A stretch of DNA of 64,000 nucleotides, taken from the NCBI RefSeq assembly GCF_000003815.2, contig NC_049991.1, positions 13,807,685-13,871,684 of the forward strand. Direction: 5' to 3'. Made by a program: the position numbers and the translations under genes. Below, in pieces: positions 1-11,559 of the stretch; position 1 is the stretch's first letter; each line of letters opens with the position of its first letter. Source of the DNA: Branchiostoma floridae. Taxonomy: Eukaryota > Chordata > Leptocardii > Amphioxiformes > Branchiostomatidae. The notes under the pieces were generated by a model that made no database searches, was not told the origin of the DNA, and worked only from the letters and a program-made list of their open reading frames with translations.

Positions 1-27
1 CAATAAAGGTCTTCATTCATTCATTAA
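1..27 (+). repeat. possible 3' tail of a non-LTR retrotransposon
   Basis: The window opens with an AATAAAG signal followed by short CATT-type tandem units. A polyadenylation-like signal next to a simple tandem tail is typical of the 3' end of CR1/L2-type LINEs, but the rest of the element would lie outside the window, so this is only suggestive. Confidence 0.3.
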
Positions 28-750
28 AGGCTATGGTGGCGCGGTCCCAGGCGCAGGGTAACAATCAACACGATTTGTGCACCAGCGAAATTCTTATTGA
101 TCTGTAATGGCGAAGGTAGAGAAAATGACGGGAGGCGTAACTCATGTTTGATGACACGGCTTTGAATGTAGACGGCCGAAATTAACGGCGACTTATCTAT
201 TTGTTACGCTACAAGAATCGCGTCTAAAATTACGGCGAGGGGCCTGTACCCAAAAAAAACACGGCCTCGTCAACCTATCACGGCATCGTAGCTTCCGCCC
301 TTTCCAAGGAAAAAATGTTGGAGACGTGGGGTTACTGCTGACATATAATCTGACAAGGTACACAATTCAGCGGAACGCGACCTCTGGAAGCAAGCCATGC
401 TACGCCGTGCCATGCCAACGACACACCCCATCGCCGCGGACCCACGCCATTTCGTCCGCTCGCCCCTCGACAAACACACACACACACACAGCTGTCAGAC
501 CCTTCCTCAAACCACTTCCCTCCTTCCCTAACTAGAGGAAACAAAAATATAGAAAGAGAAAGAACAGGAAAGTACTGTTCAACAGTGCGATAGGTAAAAC
601 TATGTGTTTAGTGGACGGGTGCGGGGGTAGTAGGAATTCTGGTCACGATCGCCGCCATGCATTAGTCCCCTAATCCACTAAACCATGCCCTTTGTGGCGC
701 TGACGGGCCATGGCTGCAGTACAGCACTGGAAAAGTCGTGATAGAAGATA
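28..750. other. non-coding stretch with a short CA microsatellite
   Basis: No ORF here has protein-like composition. The only clear structure is a short (CA)n run at about 474-490. The rest is unique-looking intergenic DNA. Confidence 0.5.
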
Positions 751-751
751 T

Positions 752-1057
752 CTTACCTGATCCAAGAGACTGCACAGAATGCGGGTAGCCGTACTTCCCG
801 TGGCCGTGCCCGAAGTGAGGGTGCAGACCGCCGGGATGACCGCCCTGCCCGGGGTGCCCGCCCGCCGGAGTGCCGACTCTGGCCAAGTCGGCGCTCGCGG
901 CCTGGCGCGGACCCAGCCCGCCGGGAGGGCCGGGGACGTGCGGTGGAGGCGCTTCGCTGAACCCCGCTCCGGGGACCCGTGGTGTCAGGGCCGGGAGGTG
1001 CGGGTGGCTGTGGCGGCCGTCCAGGCTGAATTCCTGGCGACCGTCCATTTCGATCCG
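752..1057 (-). CDS. putative 5' coding exon of an unidentified Pro/Gly/His-rich protein
   Basis: On the minus strand an ATG at 1057-1055 opens about 101 codons, beginning MDGRQEFSLDG and rich in Pro, Gly and His (PPPHVPGPPGG near the middle, HFGHGHGKYGYPH near the end). It stops at a strong splice donor, G|GTAAGA, at about 752. Local GC is far above the surroundings and codon third positions are GC-rich. A pyrimidine-rich acceptor ending TTTGCAG lies at about 1140, but all three frames entering from it meet a stop before 1057, so the ATG would start translation in the second exon of a transcript with a spliced 5' UTR. Low-complexity N-termini like this are common in developmental transcription factors, but no domain is visible and no downstream exon is found before the window edge. 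A spurious GC-rich ORF is the alternative. Confidence 0.35.
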
Positions 1058-1159
1058 GCGTATCTTCAACTGAAGAACTTCAACTTGACTCACGAACTGG
1101 GGTTCTCCGGACAGCTCGGTCTACATCCAGGCCGTCCCTGCAAATACAAAAGGCGGTTT

Positions 1160-4100
1160 GTTAGCCGCTGAAACACGATCTGTTTGACGTGCAAACATGT
1201 CATCATCATACGGACTCCCTAGCAGAGCCCACCTTCATTAAAAAATAAAGGAAAATTCGAGGCAACGAGGACCAGCTGATAATCATGAAGCAGCATTAAC
1301 CCTGAAGACATGACAGGGGAAGGCGATTACATTATATGTTACAGGGAACACAAGCAGCTGTATGCGGGGTCCGTGTGTGATCGAGGATCGGATCCATTGT
1401 AACTGACACTGACGGTGCACAATTCGGCCAAACGGGAAAACATGCTGCAAATCACTGGCAGTTGCGCCACCCGGACAGTCAGTTCCGCAGATAAAAACGG
1501 GAAAAAAACGCACAGGGATGAGACACATCCTAGAGGTATGGTGTCCTTGTGCGATGGGTCAGGGAAGATGCGTTTCTTGCATGCAGAATAAGGTCCATGG
1601 CATTGTAAAAAAATGGATGCAGCAGGTTCTGGGCAACAGACAATATACGCAATTTCACAAAAACCTAAAGACACACAAAACGCAACTGAAACAAACAACA
1701 TTAATGGAAACGTTTCCAAAAATCCAATGAAGAAAATTCTGACTAACGGTAGAAACCCTTTTTTTCTGTATTCTTCTCCCATAAAAAACACCAGTATGTT
1801 GCACACGACTATCTCAGCGAAAAACGAACTGTAATAAATAATTACTGGACTGTCACATATAAATTATGCCCCTGTAGCAAAGAGGGGCCGCCAAGCAACA
1901 GTTATCTGCGACAAACTCACGAAAATGCAATCAAATCGCCATTTTCTCTCATTAGAAGGTGAAACATACGATTACTGAGAACCAATGGGACAGGGTTGGT
2001 CGTCGAGGTGTGGTCTGATTTATGAAAGCAAGGAGGTGTAGCCCGCCGGCTGTGTTGCTGGCAATACAAAAGAACTTGAGCGAAAAGAAAATCATGAATG
2101 CCCAAATAAATAATATATGTGTTTGGGGAATGTTGACGGATAAATCGGTGTCCTGGTGCGCGATGATCGGATTGTACAGAATATTCAAGCGCTTACCGCT
2201 GGTGACTTTCGAGAAAAACAGACACACTACTGAACAGATAAGGGGCGTTCGTGTCTGCGTCCATAAGACTTAGCTGGTTTCTGGGTGACTTGTAATATTA
2301 AATCCTTCCCGCCAGTTGAGAATCTTACGAGATGGTTCAAATAACGACTGTAACGACAAATGAGCATATACCGTGAAATTCTGAGCCACAACATCGAAGT
2401 TTCCACTCATTTTCCGGCACAAAACGTGAGAAAATCTTACAGATGTGGATATACACACTTCAGACGATGTGTTCTTTGGACCTTCTTGTTTCGACCCAGA
2501 CTGCACGTTTTTGAAAAGGAGCTCGGATTGTGTTTGGCATTCTATAGGTACGAGCGCTGCCCACAACACACATATGTAACAGGTATTTGTTCATTTTGAA
2601 AGAACAGCTATTGCTTGGTGGCAAAACAACCACAACCAACACGGGGGGACACAATAATTCTGACTGAAAATCGTCTACGTATATTCAAGACGGTATTTGA
2701 ATGGTCGAATCTAGACATTCAGCTTAGAGAATTTTGTCATATTTCTGCAGCAAACACCCTGCCTAGCTGCCCAACACGCCTTGTATCCCTGGTATTACTA
2801 TTTGCGTAGCTCTACGCCTGCAGTTGAGGAGTATTTCGTGCCCATGTAAGTACTAGACCACCGAACTATTTACCCAACCAATGGCGGCTCCCCGCAGCGC
2901 CACCCGTGCTCACGTACGAGCAAGACCAACAAAAGTCAATTTATGTCGATTTATGACAAACTCAAAATCGGCAAAATTGGGGGCTTTTCAATTAACTTTA
3001 AACAACGTCACTTTTCCGTTTATCTAAGGAAAACGCAAATAAACTGCTGCTCATTGCAATTGAGATGTTTTGTTGCCAAACGCCACAATATATACTAGTA
3101 ACCTCAGATCTAAACTATACCCTACATACAATCGCTAATTGAATATTACATTGTAGGATTTGGGATAAGATGTATGGAGAGAACCAGTTTAACTGTACCG
3201 GTCTTGTTCGGATTTTAAGAACAGCAAGATTACATGGGATAAGACTATCAGTAGGTCTAGTTTCCTACTAAACAGAACGCCTTTTCTATTCACTGTATGT
3301 GCGCTGCGTTGGTACATGGATTAAAGATGGCACGATTGCATCGGGCGCGCGCCCAAACCAAGGGGAATTTTGTGTCTTACGACACAGTGGACGGAAAATT
3401 TCACCTAAAAATAATTTTCCGTGGATCCACAGCCATACTATGCTATCCTGTCCAAAGTTCAAGCATTTCTATCGGCGAGCGGCTGAAAAATAGGAGATTT
3501 TGCGTGGATTGTCTGTCTTGTGCGCGCCAGAGGTACAACCTCGACTGTCTACGGTTGGAACCTTGTCTGGCTTTTTTGTCTTACTAGATTGCCGTTAAGG
3601 TAATCGCGATATCTATATTTACAAAGGCCTTTTGAGATAAAATATTAAAGAGAATGGCCAATGCTGTGGGCGTAAGCGTACAAAGACAATTGGTACTGGT
3701 AGGATAGCCTCTCCCAGGCCTTCCTATGGGGGGTTATAGAAAACTGAATTCGGCACAAGTACTGAAGTAGGCTGAAAATTTGGCCGGCAAAATCAGCTAA
3801 GGATAAGGGCACCATTCGATGGCAAATGTGGCTAAATTCCCATGGCAAATTTTCTTCTTAAAGCCTTTGACTGGTGGAAATTAGAATAGCTTTGAGCGCT
3901 GTTATATAAAAGCGCACTTTTCCACAACACTTGACTGTCAGAAAAACTCGCCGTGCAGGGCTCCCGTAAGGTGCTCAGGTTATGCCCAACAAACAATACT
4001 CTACATGGTACCCAAAGTCGCCTGTTTTGAAACTAGGAAATCGACGTATTGTTCATGGATTCGGCTATTAAAACGTGAACCACCGCGTAGCCGAATGCCC

Positions 4101-6140
4101 CCTTGGCTGTTATGCCGGTGGCTTGTTCTTGGAGAATATATGTACTAGTAGTAGTGCTAATAAAATGTCATCGCAAAAGACGGCGTCAAATGTCTACTTT
4201 ATCCCTTAGATCTATACGACGATAAACATTTCTTTGCAAAAATATCACGTTATCATATTATTTTTCATACAGGTAACCACAAGATCTGAGTCGATTTTCT
4301 AGAAAAGGGAGTTCTGTCTTCAGACCGAACCACTCACTGATCTACACAAGAAGTACTTAGTATGCTTGCTTACGAGAAGTGGGCTAAGCTTTATTTCTCA
4401 TTGGAGATAACAATTTTATCAAACATGTACAAATCATAATCGCCAATAACAACCTTACACAACGTCACGGCTCCAAAAACATAAGATACAAATTTACAAA
4501 GGTTTTAGCCCAAGTTAACCTAGTTCAGGATATGCTGAAGGCAACATGTGATCACTGGACTACTGCTTGGTAGAAAGAAGGTCTCCCTAAAATCCTCTTG
4601 GTAGAAGCCCTTATGCAAACCAAGGTGCAAACTAAACAAAAGGCAATGCTCTGCTATCGAGTGCATTCAAATCATGTAGTTTTTGAAACAACTGAAATCG
4701 TGCTGGCTTGAAACGTTGTTGTGATTGTTGCAGTGAGACCACAATCCCGATCACATCGTTCCAAGACCACGCCGCGACATCGTGCTTCATACAACACACG
4801 TCCATTGTTGAACCCGCCAAATCAAAATGGCTACAGCACCGCGCGCGGGTATAGGCAACAAACCGCGCCCCAATCCACTCAGAAACAAGCGCCTCACGTC
4901 AAAACCTACCGCACAATTTACACCTAGATAATTTTCCCACATCCCTAACGACACAACCAGTAAGAAATGTAAATTTTTCTGCAATTTGGCTGGTGAAAAG
5001 AACCGGTAGATGCAATTTTCTGTCCGTCGCTTGTGTAAAAGACGAACATCTCTGTACCTTCCACTGCGTAATGCTTACACTCCATTTCGCTGTACACTGA
5101 ATACGTGGAACAATTTTGGACAAAGGTTATATTCCTCTGCAAATTTTATAACTTGACGTTGAATATTAGATACTGGGATAGGATTGAGGGTTTCTATAAC
5201 AGTTATAGCCGTGGTGGGTCGGCGGAACTGAGACACGCACTACACAGACAGTGATACACATCCAACGAACGCGCCTGTTTGGCCGATTTTTGCACACGCT
5301 CGCCAAGGCAGCTCCGCGCTCCGGTTGTCGGGCCGGCATGGCGGTCGGGCCGTAGGAACCCCTACAGACGTACCGGTGACCATGGCCAAAATCGATTTAC
5401 CAGTAATTCTTCTAAAACTCCTCGACACAAATGTTTATAAAAATGGTAAGGACAAGCTTTAACCTTGTTGCGTTTTAGTAGGGCGGGTAAAACCGTTGAA
5501 ATCGCGCGTTGCTTCATGAATGTAGAATGAAATCCCCATCTGTACCCCATTGAATGACAACAAGTGGCGCTCTCGTCAACAGGATTCATTAAAAAAAACG
5601 AGCGAAGAGAATTTTCGTAACGTTCTGTCAGTCACCCTTCTTTTATCACTAATCTACTCATTGGTTCGAAAACTTTCTTCGAATTAGTAAAACTTTAAGA
5701 AACGTTGGTTGTCAATCATGAACGGTTTACGAGAGACGTATATACGTGCACTTCAGCGGCAAGCTATCAGATTCAATCAGCTATTCGTGAAAATTTGGCA
5801 GGAAAAACAATTCCAATCCGTTAAATGCCTCCCATGTCGTTCAAAATCCCGATTTAAACCATACAAATGGGAACGGATATTTTTTTCGCTTTATTTCTGC
5901 AGCATATCACCAGAGACTTTATGTGGGCAGAAAGAAGAAACGACAATAAAAACTAAAGCCGTCCGTCTGGTTGGGCAACATCATTTATCAATAAACTATC
6001 TGACGTTCAATCTCAATTCAAAACGAACGGATAAAATATAAGATGCCACGGCAAGTGGATGATATGTCTGTTCTTTGTTCTTTGATTAAAAACGACCTTC
6101 TGGAAATACTTCTGTGGATGGTATCAGGAAATGCGAGTTT
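1160..6140. other. intergenic, no gene seen
   Basis: AT-rich sequence with only short ORFs of non-protein-like composition. I see no splice-linked exons, RNA genes or long repeats. Short GC-richer patches (3300-3560, 5270-5400) show no supportable coding signal. Confidence 0.5.
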
Positions 6141-6143
6141 CCC

Positions 6144-6350
6144 AACCACCCCACGATTCCGCGTAGTCTCTAGTAGACTCTACTATAAGTCCAATAGACC
6201 AAAGACATGGTGCCCTAGATAGATGGATAACTTGTAGAATATGTATCTAGGGCATCATGTCTTAAGTCTACTGGACCAAATTCTATTTTTCCAGCGACCT
6301 ATGGAGTCTAGCAGAGTCTACGAGAGACTATGCGGACCGGTGCGGTGGTT
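6144..6350. mobile_element. foldback MITE-like element of about 207 bp
   Basis: The two halves are imperfect inverted repeats. The left end AACCACCCCACGATTCCGC pairs with the right end that reads, on the minus strand, AACCACCGCACCGGTCCGC. Pairing continues through a TAGTCTCT / GTAGACTCT block to a central GACATG.TGCCCTAGATA block that appears in both orientations (6204-6220 and 6243-6261). The right arm has about 26 extra bases. No ORF is present. This is the layout of a foldback-type non-autonomous DNA transposon. A clear target-site duplication is not visible, so the superfamily is unassigned. Confidence 0.6.
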
Positions 6351-9300
6351 AGCCAACAAGAAGAGTACAGATTGCGAATGGAGGGAAATGTAACCTTGCC
6401 GCAGATTGACTCTGCGGGCAAAATAATTGTTCCCCGTTTGCCAGATTCTATGGTTTACACCACTGCAGAAGGACCTGGTGAAGGCTAATGATTCGAGGCT
6501 AGTTTTGCGGGCAAAACGTGCTACATTTCTCAGCTAAACGCGCACTGTACTAAAATACGTTAACAGCCAAATGCAGTCGTGCTAACGAATAAACAAACAA
6601 AATTAACTATGCCGTTTCAATGGAGAGCAAGGGGACACAAATCTAGCAGCTTCATTTACAAGAGAAAGGAGAAGAACTATTCAACTGTGTTTATTTGGAA
6701 AATTTCGTTACCGTGGGTGGGGAGTGGACGATAGAAAGTGCCGCGTAAGAACTTCTGATAGAAACCATGAGGAAGTCGAGACTGCCCCCCTCCCACCAAA
6801 ATGCGGTTGAAAACAGGGCGGAACTGTGTGACATGGAGCTGAAGGTGATGCTTGACAGATACGGGCTGGTACGGTCGGCCATAAATAGCCGTTTGGTTTA
6901 AATTTCTATCAATATCCAGCACACCTAAATCAGCGACATCTACTTTCCTTAAACTTCCTCAAAATTAAAAGTACCCCGGCAGAACTGATACAGAGAATGT
7001 TGTTTGTGATTTCTGCCCCAGTCCTCCTCGTGTCCCAGCCACCCGCCATGACTGCTGAGAGCCTGGAGGGCCCCGGACACCCCAGACGTGAGAGCATGTC
7101 GCATTCAAATTCAAACCTGGTGCCGGGTACAGCCCTATCGCGTTTTCCTCAGATATCCTGTCTTCAAAACAACTTTTACGGCATGGAGTTCTGTCGCTTC
7201 TAAAGGGATGGTTTGTGGGCGATGGCGCCACGTAGAAAATGTGGTGATAGAGGGCAAACAGTGTGTATTTTGCTTAGTTACAAAAACACGTTTGACTGAT
7301 GTACACACAAGATTCGACCAGACTACGCTCTATCCGTACACGAAAAGTGATATACACGCCACATTCCGTTCCTTTGGACACACCTACATTCACACCTGAG
7401 ATTGTTGTGCAAATTTGATCAACAACATCCAATGAAGACTGGTTCCTGAGTCTTTCAACAGAGATTCCCAAATCTGCATGCGAGCAAACGGAGCGTATGA
7501 ATGACACAGGCACACCGAGTAACACAATCACACAAAACGCAGTGCCGCCATTTGTAGGCAAACGATCCTACTGATTAAGAACAACCGTGAGACAATGTGC
7601 TTACATACTAGTAGCTACCTACCTTCGATAAAAACACACCCAGCGTTCACTATCGAAACAAACTTTACTCTACAGATTTTGAGAATTGTACACAAATGCT
7701 GTCAGAAACCAGACGGCCCTTCCCCACGGCCCCGACATAACAATGACCCACACAGGGCTGCGCTATCCAAGGAGAAAACAACATTCCACCCTCGATAACT
7801 ACGAAATCCGCCCCCCAAAATTCGCGATTCCTGCCAAAAACAATTTTTCCCGATACTCTGGCCTCTAATCTGTGTGATATTCCATGCATGACAACTTACA
7901 GAGGCGCGGAAAATTGTTTTGGAGCACCAAAATTGGGTCCGGAGGCTAGAACAGGATACTGGCGACCGAGTGACAAACAGGGTTCGATCAATTAGAGCCA
8001 AATTTATGCATGAGATACTAGCCCCTGGATACCTTACAACGGTGACCTTACTTTGCAAAAATCTATGTATTACGTGACATCGAACCGTGCTAAGTTTGGT
8101 ATTCATACATGTTCTTCTGGCGGCTGAGGACCAAAGACACGGAGCGAGAAACAGGAGGGTCACACCACCATAACAGTGTCACTCAGTAAAATGGAGCCAC
8201 GCCATTAGCGATCGTTTGTGGGTGGACTAACAAAACGGCGACCGAAAACACCAAAATTGGTCTGTTTTGCCGACAAGAATGACCTCGACGTCTTTCTATC
8301 CGTCTCCATGACAAGACAAAATCAGTGGCAACTAGACAAACGGTAAAATTCGTTTGAGGGAATCCGCAAATAGCTGTATTAACGTGGAAACGAGAGATTT
8401 TGAGTGCGACCACATGCAACTCGACACTAGGGAAGACTGAGAGCGCGGGTCACTCTCGCCTTCACCACGGGGCGAAAATCAATTTCGTACAAGAAGAGGC
8501 GGAGGAAAGACCCTAAAGATAATTTTCCTGGTTGCCCAGTAGCACACCCAACACTCTGAGCCAGAATTTCAAACTGATGAGAAAACCATACATTTGTTCT
8601 ACCCTATTTTGTGCTTGCGGAAACGGCCGTGGAGAGGGGCATTACTAAACTAACACAGAACGCCTGTCGACAAAACCGGCGCTAAATCCGGCCGTCTTTC
8701 ACACATCTTCGCCGTCAACTCACCGAGACAACTCCGAAAATAGTTTGGTACTTACTTTGATCCATAAGAAACCAAAGAACGGACAACAGACGGGAGCAAT
8801 CCACGGAAACTGTGCCTGTAGCGCGGGTGTAAGTCCGAGCGCGCAGGGCCGTACGTCCGCGGTACTGTTGATTGCCTGGCTGTCTGCCGGGGCTACGCGG
8901 TCTGGCGCGGGGAACACACATTCTTGCCGGGCCAGACTGATTCAATTAGCTCGTTGACGTCACCCGGAAAACAATGAGGCAGCGTCATGAATATTGCAAA
9001 GCTCGTCTAAAATCGATAAAGTTTATCGCCCCACGCCTTTTGTTTACACAGTAGAACCAATACAGTTTGAGTGTTCTAGTGATAACACATAAGACCGATG
9101 AAATTTCGCTGTTTCGAGCCGAACAAAGTTTGTTTTACCAATAAGTGTTCAGTGATAACGCATAATGTGATCTATTTTCCATTTATCTATATTTGTATCA
9201 AGCCTTCCGAATTCACAGACAATCATCAGACTTTTAAGCCAGATCTCGGTCATGATCATTCATGACAAGTGATAAACCGATCACAAGTTGGAGGCAAAGT

Positions 9301-10740
9301 TCGTGATGCAAACTTTCAGTACTATTACAAAGTAACCACAACCAACAAAATACATAGGAAAGCCCAACACGCATTCTTGTTAGTATATGCCCGTGTCGAT
9401 CAGCGCAGAGTAAACACGTCCGTGATTGGCGGGCTGCCAGCCCTTATCAACATGCCAGTGCTGCATTCAGGCCACCTGGCCGGTTTCAAGGCACCCCGTT
9501 TTTCAACAATACGTGCGACGGTTATGTCGGCCACGCCAACCGTCCCGTGCACGGATTGCCAAGGTGAGAACGCGCTTCTAGTGTGCGCGGTAACTGTGCC
9601 AGAACTATGGAAACGAAGATTTGAGCAAACCTATCGGTACAAATTGGAAACGTTTGTCCGGTCATGCGCTCATTTTGAGACATGGCACGAGGGACCTTTA
9701 GGACAGCGACTGGTTGGATGATTGATTGACCCCGAGGGCACAGGGCGCCCTGAAACCGGAACACCGTCGGGGTCTTTAATCACATGTCACTTGCGTCCTC
9801 AATTTCACAACTCCCAGCACGGCGGAACCGTGGCCCAGGCACGGCCCGGGACCCGGATGGAGGCCCGGGCGGTCACACGGTGGGTGCGCCGGCCGGGCAG
9901 GGGGGAGGGGTCACCGCGTCATTATGTACAAATAATAACCACATGATCACACAAAATTAACAACCACTTATCACACTGCTTCGTATATAACAGCACATCA
10001 GTTCAAACTGTCTTCCAACTGTGTATACGTTACCTTTGAAAGTTCTATAAATATTTCAGCGGTCACCTTCAGGAGTACAGAATCAATCTCCAGAAAGACA
10101 GATTGCTGCCGCGTTGTACACGCAATATCCAATATCCTAATATACACGGCCATATACAGAGTTGTAGGTGTTTGTGATTCAAGGGACCCTACAACATCTG
10201 TTATGGCGTAAGGCACAGTATATGACTGCCTTGTTAATATTCACCCAAGGTAGTCACCGTCGCCAACAGCCATACATACATACACAAACAGGAACCCACA
10301 CTGGAAAACTTGAACTGTTGTCATGAAACAAAATCCAGCAAAGCTCAACATGAGAAGATCATTCAAGATCGAGCTATAATGTACATTGCTGAACCTCTTA
10401 CGTTATGCAAAAAGGTATGTAGCCCCTTATAAAGACATGTAAGTCAATATTACAACTATTCACAGGTGATGAATAGCGTGGGTGTGTCTACTTCATGATT
10501 ATAATCTTTCGTCCTTTTGTTTTAATAATCGCAGCTAGCTAGTTACACACGGTGTCAAGTTTTATTGCGCACAGGCAACCAGAAATCCTCCGAAGGATTT
10601 TTCTGTAAGCGAAGGAGGTAACAATCAACGTTTGACTCAAACTATCCGCTGTACCGAATGCCACCACAGCTGTTGGACTTTGACCGTACTTTCGGTCGAC
10701 TGAACACTTTGTATCTTATTATCGCTTACAAAGCGATCTA
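6351..10740. other. intergenic, no gene seen
   Basis: Several long open frames occur (for example 9269-9721 plus and 7702-8163 minus), but they have irregular composition, no recognisable domain and no splice or promoter context. GC-rich patches at 8800-8950 and 9800-9910 could be small CpG-rich regulatory segments. I cannot support a gene here. Confidence 0.45.
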
Positions 10741-10749
10741 TGTATAACG

Positions 10750-10783
10750 TATAAATATACCAGTGTCCACATGAGCTCATTCC
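10750..10783 (+). promoter_or_regulatory. core promoter: TATA box plus initiator
   Basis: TATAAATA at 10750-10757 is a canonical TATA box. The sequence TCATTCC at 10777-10783 matches the metazoan initiator consensus YYANWYY, with its A at 10779, 29 bases from the first T of the TATA box. That is the expected TATA-to-start distance. GATA-like motifs lie just upstream (10710-10740). The promoter faces the signal-anchor ORF at 10999. Confidence 0.5.
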
Positions 10784-10998
10784 AAGATAATATCGTTACC
10801 GACTGTTCTGATTACGAGTTTCTCACGAAATACTTGATGAACCCTCCCGTGCTACCCTGCAAAGTCATGTCCGGCGGCGTGATATCGGCCCCCACAGTCA
10901 GCGCATTGTATCCGCTAGAGGCGGTTGCTGAGAGTCAAATCGACAATGGCGCAAACTAAAGACAAATTGCGTTGTTTTCTTTCCGCTCCGTTGCTTAC

Positions 10999-11143
10999 AT
11001 GTTTGCCACGTTGCTGGTTTTAGTTGGAATTGGAAAACTGTTATCAGTCCCAGCAACAGACAGACGGAACATGTCGGCAGGAGATCCTGTAGATCTAGGA
11101 ACTAGCCAAGGAACAAATAGAACTGCTATGGGTACAAAACCTA
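10999..11143 (+). CDS. N-terminal fragment of a possible type II membrane or secreted protein, cut by the assembly gap
   Basis: An ATG at 10999 follows the TATA/Inr start by about 220 bases and opens a frame running into the N gap. The first 18 residues are hydrophobic (MFATLLVLVGIGKLLSVP) like a signal peptide or signal anchor. A hydrophilic stem-like stretch follows with two N-glycosylation sequons, N24-M-S and N40-R-T. This layout resembles Golgi glycosyltransferases and sulfotransferases, many of which are intronless in invertebrate chordates, but no catalytic domain is visible because the gap removes it. The reading frame seen after the gap cannot be joined safely. A short frame at 10771-10959 begins upstream of the predicted transcription start and is probably not translated from this promoter. 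Confidence 0.35.
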
Positions 11144-11559
11144 NNNNNNNNNNNNNNNNNNNNNNNNNNNNNNNNNNNNNNNNNNNNNNNNNNNNNNNNN
11201 NNNNNNNNNNNNNNNNNNNNNNNNNNNNNNNNNNNNNNNNNNNNNNNNNNNNNNNNNNNNNNNNNNNNNNNNNNNNNNNNNNNNNNNNNNNNNNNNNNNN
11301 NNNNNNNNNNNNNNNNNNNNNNNNNNNNNNNNNNNNNNNNNNNNNNNNNNNNNNNNNNNNNNNNNNNNNNNNNNNNNNNNNNNNNNNNNNNNNNNNNNNN
11401 NNNNNNNNNNNNNNNNNNNNNNNNNNNNNNNNNNNNNNNNNNNNNNNNNNNNNNNNNNNNNNNNNNNNNNNNNNNNNNNNNNNNNNNNNNNNNNNNNNNN
11501 NNNNNNNNNNNNNNNNNNNNNNNNNNNNNNNNNNNNNNNNNNNNNNNNNNNNNNNNNNN
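11144..11559. other. assembly gap (run of N)
   Basis: Bases are unknown across this interval. The N count may be an estimate. It interrupts the candidate gene beginning at 10999. Confidence 0.98.

Noticed and set aside
7702-8163. 153-codon minus-strand open frame
   Set aside because: No ATG-linked promoter, no domain and low-quality composition.
9269-9721. 150-codon plus-strand open frame
   Set aside because: No ATG at its start, no domain, irregular composition and no promoter or splice context.
10771-10959. 62-codon ORF behind the TATA box
   Set aside because: Its ATG lies upstream of the predicted transcription start at 10779, so the promoter would not include it.
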